A DNA stretch of 44,672 nt from an uncultured Oscillibacter sp. (GTDB taxonomy: Bacteria; Bacillota; Clostridia; Oscillospirales; Oscillospiraceae). The notes beneath the pieces were generated by a model, which was not told the DNA's origin, made no database searches, and was given only the letters and a program-made list of their open reading frames with translations. The position numbers and the translations under genes are program-made. This document shows, piece after piece, positions 32,352 through 39,680 of the stretch. The DNA lies in assembly GCA_900548505.1 (NCBI GenBank), contig URKI01000015.1, forward strand, positions 1 through 44,672, in the 5' to 3' direction. Numbering within the stretch: position 1 is the first letter of the stretch; every line of letters starts with the position of its first letter.

Positions 32352-33037
32352 GTTTCTCTTTCCTCCCATTTTCGCAGTGCGCTCAATTGCTCGCTGGTGT
32401 GGAACCAGTGTTCGCCGCCCTCCACCACCGTGAGCTTGGCATTGTGCCCACGGGTATATTCTTCCACCGTCCGGCGGGACGTCAGATCGTCTGCACTCCC
32501 GTAAAGGATATGAACAGGACAGGTCCAGTCCAAAGGCGGATGCTCCCGCACCCAGCAAAGGTATTCCCAGGACAGGGTCTGACCAAAGGATGTGGCGATC
32601 TCTCCCTGTGCCCGCAGCTGCTCCTCCGTCACACCGGCCCAGCCCATCATATCCAGTATCAGCCTTTCCATATTTAAAATGGGAGAGACCAGCAAAGCGC
32701 GGGCAGGGGCGTTGAACGCCAGCATGGCAAAGTAGGCCCCGATGCTGTTGGCTCGGAGAGAAACCGTTTTCCAGCGGCTCTCCGCCCAATCCAGCACCGT
32801 CCGGATATCCGCCGCGGCCACCCAGGGAAGCAGCTCCTCCCCTTTACCCTGCCGCGCTCCATGTCCGGGCAGGTCAATGGCCAGCACCTGGAATCCCTTG
32901 GGACAGGCCACCCGGGCAAAGGCTTCCGCCTCTTCTTTATACCCCATCTGTCCGTGTAGGAACAGATATCCCCGCTCCGCTGTTTCTCCATATAACACAG
33001 CCGGGACCGTATTGATTTTAAATTGTTTCATTTTCAT
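32348..33037 (-). CDS. Alpha/beta hydrolase
   Basis: 229 residues, alpha/beta-hydrolase fold. GYLFLHGQMGYKEEA gives the oxyanion His-Gly, DLPGHGARQGKGEE follows, and the nucleophile elbow is RANSIGAYFAM with Ser in an A-N-S-I-G version of GxSxG. The acid-loop region is ILYGSADD, and the His is in GGEHWFH. It looks like a carboxylesterase or acylglycerol-lipase-type enzyme. The ATG overlaps the DUF6933-like stop (ATGA), and its own stop overlaps the TTG of the DUF5714 gene. Confidence 0.84.
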   Translation of the reverse strand: MKMKQFKINTVPAVLYGETAERGYLFLHGQMGYKEEAEAFARVACPKGFQVLAIDLPGHGARQGKGEELLPWVAAADIRTVLDWAESRWKTVSLRANSIGAYFAMLAFNAPARALLVSPILNMERLILDMMGWAGVTEEQLRAQGEIATSFGQTLSWEYLCWVREHPPLDWTCPVHILYGSADDLTSRRTVEEYTRGHNAKLTVVEGGEHWFHTSEQLSALRKWEERET

Positions 33038-33552
33038 TGCAATACCGTTTCTTTCTGTAATGCAGCCATCATCCGTTCCAGGCCCGTTCCCAGCCCTGCA
33101 GCCCCCGCGCAGCGGCTGGGTCGGGTATTGACGGCGTGGTCCAGCAGGGGCTGGGCCTGCCGTTCGGTGTCCAGACACAGATCCAGCGCCAGCACGTCCT
33201 CCCAAGCCCGGTTGAGAAAGGCCACCTCCCTGCGGCCATGGGTCCGCGTGATCTCCATATCCCCTGCCTGCCAGCAGTACGCCTCCGCCTGCTCCCGGGT
33301 AAACCCTGCAGCGTCCAGGCTCTCAAGAAGTCCCTCACGGAACAGCCCGGGAAGGTCCGCCCATTGGAGAGGCGCCACGTCGTAGCGCACGAAGGTATAC
33401 CTGCTTTGGCAGTGCACCGCCAGCAGACATTTGCGGCCCCGCAGGTCAATGACATGGAGGTCCCAGCAAAACCGCCGGTCCGGCTCTGTGCCGTAAGACG
33501 GCGATTTTATTTTCAGAAACCGCTGGAGCGGAAAGGTCAGTCCCAGCTCCAT
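33034..33552 (-). CDS. DUF6933-like protein
   Basis: 172 residues. The pattern of a short beta start (LQRFLKIKSPSYG), FCWDLHVIDLRGRKCLLAVH, then SRYTFVRYDVAPLQ and REVAFLNRAWEDV resembles DUF6933. The function is unknown; relatives are encoded in many Firmicutes near regulators or nucleases. The ATG at 33552 shares a base with the previous stop (TGATG), with GAGGTGA upstream. Family call is moderate. Confidence 0.65.
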   Translation of the reverse strand: MELGLTFPLQRFLKIKSPSYGTEPDRRFCWDLHVIDLRGRKCLLAVHCQSRYTFVRYDVAPLQWADLPGLFREGLLESLDAAGFTREQAEAYCWQAGDMEITRTHGRREVAFLNRAWEDVLALDLCLDTERQAQPLLDHAVNTRPSRCAGAAGLGTGLERMMAALQKETVLQ

Positions 33553-34010
33553 CACTTCACCTCGTGTGGAATAGCGATCTTCTCCACCCGGATCTCCCCT
33601 GCCGACACTTCCGCCATCATCATGGTGATCTCCTGGCGGAAGCGCCGGGGGCCGCAGGAGCCGGGATTGAGCCAGAGGACGCCGTCCTTTTCCTCCTGCA
33701 CGTACTTGTGGGAATGGCCGAACACCACCACATCCACGCCGTCAAGATCCGCCGGAAGCTCCTTTTTATTGTGGACCATATAAAAAGTTACGCCCTCCAG
33801 GGTGACAGTAAGATCGTGGGGAATATCCTCTGCCCACGCCTTGTCGTTGTTTCCCCGGACCACATGCAGCGGGGCGTATTGCCGCAGAACATCTACTACG
33901 CTTTGCCGGTTGATATCGCCGCCGTGGAGAATGACATCGGCGGTTTTCAGCTGCTCCGCCACCGCCGGCCGCAGCAGACCGTGGGTGTCGGAAAGAATGG
34001 CGATTCTCAT
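33552..34010 (-). CDS. YfcE/MJ0936-type metallophosphoesterase
   Basis: 152-residue calcineurin-like phosphodiesterase. Metal motifs are LSDTHG (near 7), HGGDIN (near 36), VRGNND (near 58), MVHNKK and GHSHKY (near 104). This is the size and order of YfcE/MJ0936 enzymes, which cleave phosphodiesters such as bis-pNPP or 2',3'-cyclic nucleotides in vitro. GAGGAG precedes the ATG at 34010; the frame to 34034 overlaps the previous stop. Part of the nine-gene unit. Confidence 0.9.
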   Translation of the reverse strand: MRIAILSDTHGLLRPAVAEQLKTADVILHGGDINRQSVVDVLRQYAPLHVVRGNNDKAWAEDIPHDLTVTLEGVTFYMVHNKKELPADLDGVDVVVFGHSHKYVQEEKDGVLWLNPGSCGPRRFRQEITMMMAEVSAGEIRVEKIAIPHEVK

Positions 34011-34023
34011 TTGGCTCCTCCCA

Positions 34024-34662
34024 TCACGGCTCAATGCTGCGGATCTTCGTCAGATCGCCGCTGCACAATGCCTCCAGATTGCGGAAGATCTTCTCCGCGT
34101 CCCAATCCCACCACCGAAGCTGCAGCAGATAGTCGCTCAGCTCCCGGTCAAAGCGGGGCCGGATCACGCGGCAGGGATTGCCGGCGGCAATGGTGTAGGG
34201 CGGAATATTCCCCGCCACCACAGAGTCCGCCCCGATGATGGCGCCGTCGCCGATATGGGTGCCGGGCAGAATGGTGACGTTCTGTCCGATCCATACGTCG
34301 TTGCCTACAACCGTATCGCCCTTGAACGGCAGCTCGTCCAGGGTGGGCGTACACTTCTCCCAGCCGTGGGCAAGGATATTGAACGGATAGGTGGTCACGG
34401 AGGCCATACGGTGATTGGCTCCGTTCATCACGAACTCCACACCCTTGCCGATGGCGCAGAACTTCCCGATAATGAGCCTGTCGCCGATAAATTCATAGTG
34501 GTGGGTCACATGGGCTTCAAAATCCTCGCCGCCGGTGGCAGCATCATCATAATAGGTATACTCCCCCACTTGGATGTTGGGGCGGGTGATGACATTTTTG
34601 ATATAGCAGACGCTGGGAATGTTCTCGTTGGGGTGGACAGCGTCAGGGTTGGGTCCAAACAT
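34024..34662 (-). CDS. Vat/CatB-type xenobiotic O-acetyltransferase
   Basis: 212 residues with a left-handed beta-helix. The conserved start FGPNPDAVHPNENIPSVCYI and TRPNIQVGEYTYYDD are the signature of the Vat streptogramin and CatB chloramphenicol acetyltransferase group. The catalytic His is in MNGANHRM, and the terminal LLQLRWWDWDAEKI helix is typical. It uses acetyl-CoA; whether it inactivates a streptogramin-type drug or a natural compound cannot be said from the sequence. AAGGAGG precedes the ATG. Confidence 0.9.
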   Translation of the reverse strand: MFGPNPDAVHPNENIPSVCYIKNVITRPNIQVGEYTYYDDAATGGEDFEAHVTHHYEFIGDRLIIGKFCAIGKGVEFVMNGANHRMASVTTYPFNILAHGWEKCTPTLDELPFKGDTVVGNDVWIGQNVTILPGTHIGDGAIIGADSVVAGNIPPYTIAAGNPCRVIRPRFDRELSDYLLQLRWWDWDAEKIFRNLEALCSGDLTKIRSIEP

Positions 34663-34674
34663 AGCGTAGCCTCC

Positions 34675-35133
34675 TTATCTGCCGGGATGTTGCTGCCGGA
34701 GCGCCCGGTAAAATTTTCTGGCTTTCTCCAGATCCCGTGCATTGGGGCGGCCTTTGGCAATGCCGCCCACCAGCTTGAAAGGGCCGAATGTGTCGTAGCC
34801 GCGGCAGGAGAATTCCCCCAGCACCGGGCAGCTCTTTTCACGGGCAATATCCGCAAGTTCCTTTATACCGCTTCCTTTGGTCCCGCCGTAGGTATAGACG
34901 AAGAACACCGGCTTGCCCGCCGGCAGGTACTGCCGGGCAAAGGCCAGGACGCTCTCCTGGAATTTCCCGAAATAGACACCGGAGGCGAAGCCCACGCAGC
35001 CATATTCCTCCAGCCGGACTGCCTGGCGGGCCGTCACATCGATGAGGTCGAGATCCCCCTCCTCCGCCATGGCCTCCAGCACTTTGCGGGTGTTGCCGTG
35101 GTGGCGGGAGTAATAGCAGACAGCGGTTTTCAC
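34675..35133 (-). CDS. Flavodoxin family protein
   Basis: 152 residues, flavodoxin-like fold. CYYSRHHGNTRKVLEAM is the FMN-phosphate loop (about 6-22), and the FVYTYGGTKG segment near residue 79 corresponds to the second flavin loop. The GTG at 35133 overlaps the SDR stop (GTGA) and has GGGAGGAG upstream, so the ATG at 35160 is not used. Possibly an electron carrier for the SDR enzyme or another member of this operon. Confidence 0.85.
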   Translation of the reverse strand: MKTAVCYYSRHHGNTRKVLEAMAEEGDLDLIDVTARQAVRLEEYGCVGFASGVYFGKFQESVLAFARQYLPAGKPVFFVYTYGGTKGSGIKELADIAREKSCPVLGEFSCRGYDTFGPFKLVGGIAKGRPNARDLEKARKFYRALRQQHPGR

Positions 35134-35846
35134 AGGCGGTCTCCTCCCTGCAGCGTCCATCCAAAATCGTTGTGGTAGATCATCTGGCGGGTCATGCCGC
35201 CATCGATGCAGATATTCTCCCCGGTGATGAAACCTGCCTTGTCCGAGCAGAGATACAGCACCATATGGGCGATGTCCATGGGATTGCCCACCCGGCCCGC
35301 AGGCTGCTGGACTGCGTCCGGCCCCTCGTAGACGGTGTAGTCGGTGTCGATCCAGCCGGGAGAGATGGAATTCACCCGCACCCGACCGGCAAAGCTCACC
35401 GCCAGGGCGTGGGTCAGGGCGGAAATACCGCCCTTGGCCGCCGTGTAGCTCTCCGTCTGGGGCTGGCTCATCCGGTCCCGGGAGGAGGAGATGTTCACGA
35501 TGGCCCCGCCGGGGGCAAAGTGGGGCGCAAACAGCTTTGCAAGGTAAAAGGGCGCAGTGACCCCCACCCGCAGGGCGTAGTTGAACTCCTCATAGGTACA
35601 TTCGTCGATGCCTTTCATCAAAGGAAGGGCGTTGTTGATGAGATAGTCCACATGGCCGTAGTCGCTGACGACCTTGCGGGCAAAGTCCTCCAGCACCGCC
35701 TGGTCCGCCAGGTCTCCCACATAATAGCCGTTTTCCAGCAGATCGATGACGCACACGCGGGCGCCCTCTTTCCTGAATGCCTCCGTGATGGCCTTGCCGA
35801 TGCCTTTGGCACCGCCGGTGACTACGGCAACTTTGTCTTCAAACAT
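35130..35846 (-). CDS. Short-chain dehydrogenase/reductase (SDR)
   Basis: 238-residue classical SDR. Cofactor motif TGGAKGIGKAI (about 10-20), INNAL in place of the usual NNAG, Ser in ISSSRDRM, catalytic YTAAK near 148-152, SPGWIDTD, and CIDGGMTRQM close to the C-terminus. Asp near the second strand (CVIDLLE) favours NAD over NADP. The substrate is unknown. GAGGGGGAAAG lies before the ATG; the longer frame to 35963 lies in the TIGR04076 gene. Confidence 0.9.
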   Translation of the reverse strand: MFEDKVAVVTGGAKGIGKAITEAFRKEGARVCVIDLLENGYYVGDLADQAVLEDFARKVVSDYGHVDYLINNALPLMKGIDECTYEEFNYALRVGVTAPFYLAKLFAPHFAPGGAIVNISSSRDRMSQPQTESYTAAKGGISALTHALAVSFAGRVRVNSISPGWIDTDYTVYEGPDAVQQPAGRVGNPMDIAHMVLYLCSDKAGFITGENICIDGGMTRQMIYHNDFGWTLQGGDRL

Positions 35847-35859
35847 GGCGCTTTCCCCC

Positions 35860-36174
35860 TCACTCTGCGTCCTCATCCAGGGCCTCCACCAGGAAGCTGA
35901 CCGGACGGAATCCGTCGTTGCACGAGAGCATGGCGGACCTGGGATTTTGCATCCAGCCGTCATAAAAATCCTGCGCGCCGTGGCTCAGAGCCAGGACGAA
36001 AGGCGAGAGCGTGTCCCAGGCGCTGGGACAAAAGCCCTCTGGCTTTTCCCAGCCGTTGGCCACAAACACCTGTCCCACCTCCATGTCGCAGGCATGGGAG
36101 ATGGGGTTTTCATATTGCGCCATCAGGTCCTCATACCGGGTGATGCGCATCACGGTGATCCTGCATTTTTTCAT
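35860..36174 (-). CDS. TIGR04076 family protein
   Basis: 104 residues. The pattern KKCRITVMRITRYEDLM, then CDMEVGQVFVANGWEKPEGF and CNDGFRPVSFLVE is that of TIGR04076, small proteins of unknown function in anaerobes. The two conserved cysteines at about 29 and 85 may bind a metal. It overlaps the deformylase stop by four bases (ATGA) and is the second gene of the operon. Confidence 0.85.
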   Translation of the reverse strand: MKKCRITVMRITRYEDLMAQYENPISHACDMEVGQVFVANGWEKPEGFCPSAWDTLSPFVLALSHGAQDFYDGWMQNPRSAMLSCNDGFRPVSFLVEALDEDAE

Positions 36175-36581
36175 ATGATGATCCCCTCGCAGTGGTCGAT
36201 CTCGTGCTGGATGATCTGGGCGGTCCAGCCGGTGAACGTCTTCAGCCGCTCCTGGAATTTCTCATTCTGCCAGCGGACCTTGATGGATTTCCATCGCTTG
36301 GCCGGGCGGATGCCGGTAAGAGACAGGCAGCCCTCCTCTGCATCGTAGGGTCCGCTTTTTCTGATAATCTCCGGGTTGAACATGATCATATAGGTCCCCT
36401 CATTATCAAAAACAATGATCCGCTTGTTTACCCCGATCATGTTGGCCGCCATGCCTACACAGCCATCCTTGTGGTGCTCCAGCGTTTCCAGCAGGTCAGC
36501 AGCAACTGAAAGGTCCGCCTGCGTGGCAGGCTCCGCCTTTTGGGCCAGAAAGGCCTCGTCTTTGCAGATATCTCGAATCAT
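36171..36581 (-). CDS. def: Peptide deformylase-like protein with altered motif 1
   Basis: 136 residues. Two of the three deformylase motifs are intact: EGCLS (83-87, metal-binding Cys85) and HEIDH (126-130). Motif 1, normally GxGxAAxQ, reads CVGMAANM (41-48). The conserved Gln that polarises the formyl group is replaced by Met, and the first Gly by Cys. The C-terminal helix after HEIDH is almost absent. Such short variants are known as extra paralogues in Clostridia; the activity may differ from the housekeeping enzyme. First gene of the nine-gene unit; AAGGAG precedes the ATG. Confidence 0.85.
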   Translation of the reverse strand: MIRDICKDEAFLAQKAEPATQADLSVAADLLETLEHHKDGCVGMAANMIGVNKRIIVFDNEGTYMIMFNPEIIRKSGPYDAEEGCLSLTGIRPAKRWKSIKVRWQNEKFQERLKTFTGWTAQIIQHEIDHCEGIII

Positions 36582-36690
36582 GATCCATTCTCCTTGTATC
36601 GTTGTATGACCGCAATATTACGCCCGTCCGAGTTTTCAGCATACCTGGTTTTCACTATACAAATGTGCCGAGCATTGCAGCACTCTTACA

Positions 36691-37155
36691 CTAAAAGCAA
36701 TCCTCTATGTATTGCAGTAACTCAGCAGAAACTTTTAACGCTCCTTGGGGCACCCCTGTTAATCCATGCTGGCACAGGAACTCTAATCGTAGTCTTTTAT
36801 CATTTTGTTCACTTAGCAATTTAAGTCGAGCGTATCCAAAACGCGGAGGACGTTGTACATCACTATTCAATCCCCAAAATTCATTTCCGATTGTATTACT
36901 AGTTTCAAGAATCTGATTGATTTTCACTACTTCGGTTTTACAAATAATTCTTTGAATTGGTTTCCCGCAGTAAATATAGACATAATCCCCTACTGCACAC
37001 TTTATCGACTGTCTCCAGTCAATTTCTGTGTACTTTTTATACGCTAAAACCACATCATATTTCTTAATATTACATGGAAAAATCCAATCTGTATGTGCGA
37101 CTGTTCTCTTTTCATGCCATTCTGGCAACATACACCGCAGATCCGTTGATTTCAT
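36691..37155 (-). CDS. EVE/PUA-like domain protein, low GC
   Basis: 154 residues. The opening WIFPCNIKKYDVVLAYKK, IDWRQSIKCAVGDYVYIYCG and IICKTEVVKI have the look of the EVE/PUA-like fold, which binds modified bases or RNA. RPPRFGYARLKLL and GVPQGALKV follow. GC content and codon choice are far lower than in the neighbours, which suggests transfer from outside. GGAGGAAAG precedes the ATG at 37155; the ATG at 37179 has no ribosome site. The AT-rich upstream region contains two copies of TTCGTAAG (37189, 37251). The domain call is moderate. Confidence 0.65.
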   Translation of the reverse strand: MKSTDLRCMLPEWHEKRTVAHTDWIFPCNIKKYDVVLAYKKYTEIDWRQSIKCAVGDYVYIYCGKPIQRIICKTEVVKINQILETSNTIGNEFWGLNSDVQRPPRFGYARLKLLSEQNDKRLRLEFLCQHGLTGVPQGALKVSAELLQYIEDCF

Positions 37156-37328
37156 GTCTTTCCTCCACATGTTTGCCATAGAACAGGCTTCGTAAGTTCA
37201 TCTTACTATTTCAAGCCCAATCAACATATCCTTGTTTCTATAAAAAGCATTTCGTAAGGAGGGTTTTATCCCAAAAACATTATTTACAGATACCACATAG
37301 ACTTTTCTGACAGCCGTATACTAGCACA

Positions 37329-37901
37329 TCAGTTTTTTGCCTTCTCCTGCTCTTGTATGACCCCCGCGATGGTCTCCGCCGCCAGGCGGGCCCCCTGTGC
37401 ATTGGGGTGTACGCCGTCGGCGGCGTAGAGATCCCGGGTACCGGACTGCTCATAAAACCGCTGCCCCACATCGGCGATGAGGGCATGGTTTTCCCGTGCC
37501 GCTTCGTGATAGGCCTCCGTCATTTTGCGGGCCATCTCATCATAGTCCCAACCCTTGGCCGCCAGTTTTGCCCCGTCCTTTTGATAGGCCCAGGTGGCGT
37601 AAAAGACGGGGACAGCTCCGTTTTGACGGATCTTCGTGCAAAGCTGCGCCGCACTGGAAAAAAAGCTTTTTGGGGCGGTCACAGGCCCATGGCTCATCTC
37701 CTGCAGCACCACATAGTCCCAGCACTCATCCCGCAGCGCCGCCTGAGTCCTGGCGCCCAGCTTCGTCTTTGGGTTCAGCTGCTCCGACAGTCTGGCGCCG
37801 CCCCGGGTGTGGCAGACCACCTCGGCCCCGGTCAGCTCCGCCAGCAATTCGGGCATATGGTTGGTGGATGTAAGGCTGTTGCCCAGCATCAGGATGCGCA
37901 T
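37329..37901 (-). CDS. SGNH/GDSL-type hydrolase
   Basis: 190 residues, SGNH fold. The nucleophile block is LMLGNSLTSTNHM (Ser near 9), followed by TRGGARL (block II Gly), YVVLQEMSHG (block III area) and the catalytic DGVHPN (Asp and His near 163-166). There is no signal peptide, so it acts in the cytoplasm, probably on an ester such as an acetylated sugar. A G-rich ribosome site (GGGGGG) is before the ATG. It is alone, with its own promoter at 37990-38018. Confidence 0.88.
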   Translation of the reverse strand: MRILMLGNSLTSTNHMPELLAELTGAEVVCHTRGGARLSEQLNPKTKLGARTQAALRDECWDYVVLQEMSHGPVTAPKSFFSSAAQLCTKIRQNGAVPVFYATWAYQKDGAKLAAKGWDYDEMARKMTEAYHEAARENHALIADVGQRFYEQSGTRDLYAADGVHPNAQGARLAAETIAGVIQEQEKAKN

Positions 37902-37973
37902 GACGCCCCCCTAACTCCAAAACAATTCAGGTATGGTGCGGACGGAAACAGGCCATCGATCAGGCCGCACTTT

Positions 37974-38018
37974 CCTGTCTATGACAGGCATTATAGCACA
38001 GCCACAGGAGAAATGTCA
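37974..38018 (-). promoter_or_regulatory. Promoter of the SGNH hydrolase, with palindrome at the start point
   Basis: Read on minus: -35 TGACAT (38013-38018), 17-bp spacer, extended -10 TGCTATAAT (-10 at 37990-37995). CCTGTC-TAT-GACAGG (37974-37988) lies over the likely start point and may be an operator or a 5' hairpin. Confidence 0.6.
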
Positions 38019-38052
38019 CGAACGTCCCTTGTGTTCCTGGCAAGAGAACAGA

Positions 38053-38094
38053 TAAAAAGCTGATAGTCCCCGGTCAGTCCGCGGGCTATCAGCT
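38053..38094 (-). terminator. Terminator of the XRE/coiled-coil locus
   Basis: 9-bp stem (38058-38066 with 38086-38094) plus inner GC pairs; five T on the minus strand. It lies 200 bases after the 56-aa gene. The stretch between (38095-38297) holds only a possible 17-codon frame with a weak ribosome site. Confidence 0.75.
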
Positions 38095-38297
38095 CTCACA
38101 GAAACTATTCCCTTGTCATGCCTGCTTCGCGAATATTTTGCCTGCGGGACCAGCTCCGCGCAGACTGCAAATCTTTCTTACCCGGAAATAAAATGAAGGT
38201 TTTTAAAGCCGCTTTTGCCCAAAACGCTTTTCTTCATGCTCCATGGCCGCATCCATTGCCGCTCCCTTGTGTCCCTGCACTCCGAAAAACGGTTCTG

Positions 38298-38468
38298 TCA
38301 CTGAATGCGAAAGCCGCCGGACGTCTTCTGAAAGACATATTCCAGCTTCTCCTCGTCAGAAGAAAACTCCAGCCGCTCGAACCCACTCGCTTCATGGAAT
38401 GACACCACGTGCTCTGTCCAGTCAACCCAAAGCAGCGAACGTGTTTGCGCCTTTATCCCATCCGCCAT
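38298..38468 (-). CDS. Small acidic protein, 56 aa
   Basis: 56 residues, starting MADGIKAQTRSLLWVDWTEH and ending TSGGFRIQ, with many Glu and Trp and no membrane helix. AAGGAGAAC lies 6 bases before the ATG. It follows the coiled-coil gene by 45 bases on the same strand and ends before a shared terminator. I do not recognise a family. The good ribosome site and protein-like composition support a real gene. Confidence 0.6.
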   Translation of the reverse strand: MADGIKAQTRSLLWVDWTEHVVSFHEASGFERLEFSSDEEKLEYVFQKTSGGFRIQ

Positions 38469-38513
38469 CTGTTGTTCTCCTTTTTCCTCGGTTTGTGTGC
38501 CGCCGGCAGCTGC

Positions 38514-39455
38514 TCACAGGGGCACACTGTTCACCAGCTCCTGGATCTGACGCCGGACATCCGCCTTTTCCATGGCACTCTGATCGATCAAGGTCCGCAG
38601 ATCGTCCAGCGTGCTGCAAATCTGGCTTTTGGTCTCCTGTACCTGTCTCCGGGATTGCTGAATCCGATCCAGCACCATCCAGTCGGCAAAAAAGCCGTCA
38701 AAGAGATAGTCTGCCACCCGAAGGAACCCATCGATCCCCACCTGAAAATCGGCAGTAATCGTCACATCAGCCAGCTCCGTCTTGAAGCGGCGCAGCTGGG
38801 ACTGCAGGCGTTCTACGGAAGCCTGGGCCTCATCCAGATGTCTGTGCTTAGCCAGGTCAGTGATCAATCCGCCGCCCACGAGATCCCAGTCGCTCCACTC
38901 TTCCGCACTGCGCAGACTGTCAGCGATCTGATCTGCCGTAGATAAGGCAGCCTCACCGGCGGCAAGGGCCTCATCCAGTTCCCGGCTCTGGCTTTCCAGA
39001 TAAGCTTCCCGCTCTTCCAGCTTCAGGATGTTTTCTGCTGTCTCTCCGCCGGCAGCCTTCACCGCCTGCGTCTTTTCCCGCAGGATCGTGTCATAGCTGC
39101 GCTCGCAGTCCTGCAGAGAGTCCAGTTCCGCCTGACATCTGTCCAGATCCTCCTGAATGCCTGCCAGTTCTCCGACTGCAGCATCATACTTGATCCGGGC
39201 AGCATAGGCCTCCTTTTTCTCCTCTGTCAGTTTTTCATCTTTCTTTCCGATTACGCTATAGAAAAAAGCGGAAAGGCTCTGTCCCTCCAGGCGGTCCACA
39301 TCCGCCTGTTCCTCCTGGAGACGCTGTTTCAGCTCCCGGACATGCGCAGTATATGTATCTCTTTGGGTACGCAGTTCCTCCACGGCAGCCTCCAGCTTCT
39401 TCTTTCTGGCACACCGGGCCTGCAGCTGGCGAAGCTGCTCATCATAACAGCGCAT
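38514..39455 (-). CDS. Coiled-coil protein of unknown function, 313 aa
   Basis: 313 residues. Long heptad-rich coiled coil from about 5 to 150 with high Gln, Glu, Lys and Arg; a stretch GQSLSAFFYSVIGKKDEKL near residue 60. The second half is helical with the conserved-looking DLVGGGLITDLAKHRHLDEA and a YLFDGFFADWMVLDRI segment. No signal, no membrane helix and no known enzyme motif. GGGGTGGGAG precedes the ATG. It lies between an XRE regulator and a 56-residue gene on the same strand. It may be a structural or stress-related partner. Confidence 0.72.
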   Translation of the reverse strand: MRCYDEQLRQLQARCARKKKLEAAVEELRTQRDTYTAHVRELKQRLQEEQADVDRLEGQSLSAFFYSVIGKKDEKLTEEKKEAYAARIKYDAAVGELAGIQEDLDRCQAELDSLQDCERSYDTILREKTQAVKAAGGETAENILKLEEREAYLESQSRELDEALAAGEAALSTADQIADSLRSAEEWSDWDLVGGGLITDLAKHRHLDEAQASVERLQSQLRRFKTELADVTITADFQVGIDGFLRVADYLFDGFFADWMVLDRIQQSRRQVQETKSQICSTLDDLRTLIDQSAMEKADVRRQIQELVNSVPL

Positions 39456-39548
39456 AAGCTCCCACCCCTTTCTATAACACGGCGCTCGCCCCCTTATGAG
39501 ACGAGCACTCTATGGACGGATCATCAGCGTCCCTGCTCCTGCATTGAT

Positions 39549-39598
39549 AAATATTCCCGCAAGCAAAGTATCTGCACTCTTTGCTTACGGGAATATTT
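39549..39598 (-). terminator. Long inverted repeat, probable terminator of the XRE gene
   Basis: 20-bp inverted repeat with one mismatch (39549-39568 with 39579-39598) and a 10-base loop. AT-rich ends; it lies 83 bases after the XRE stop on the minus strand. It may allow partial read-through to the coiled-coil gene. Confidence 0.65.
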
Positions 39599-39680
39599 TA
39601 CCATTTTTACCGAAAACGCGCTACGGCAGCTTTCGCAAAATAGGACGGTTTATTTCTGCCGCCGCAGCAAATATTTTCGG

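Noticed and set aside
38118..38402. 94-codon plus-strand frame upstream of the SGNH hydrolase
   Set aside because: No ribosome site, low-complexity content, and it overlaps the better supported 56-residue gene on the minus strand.
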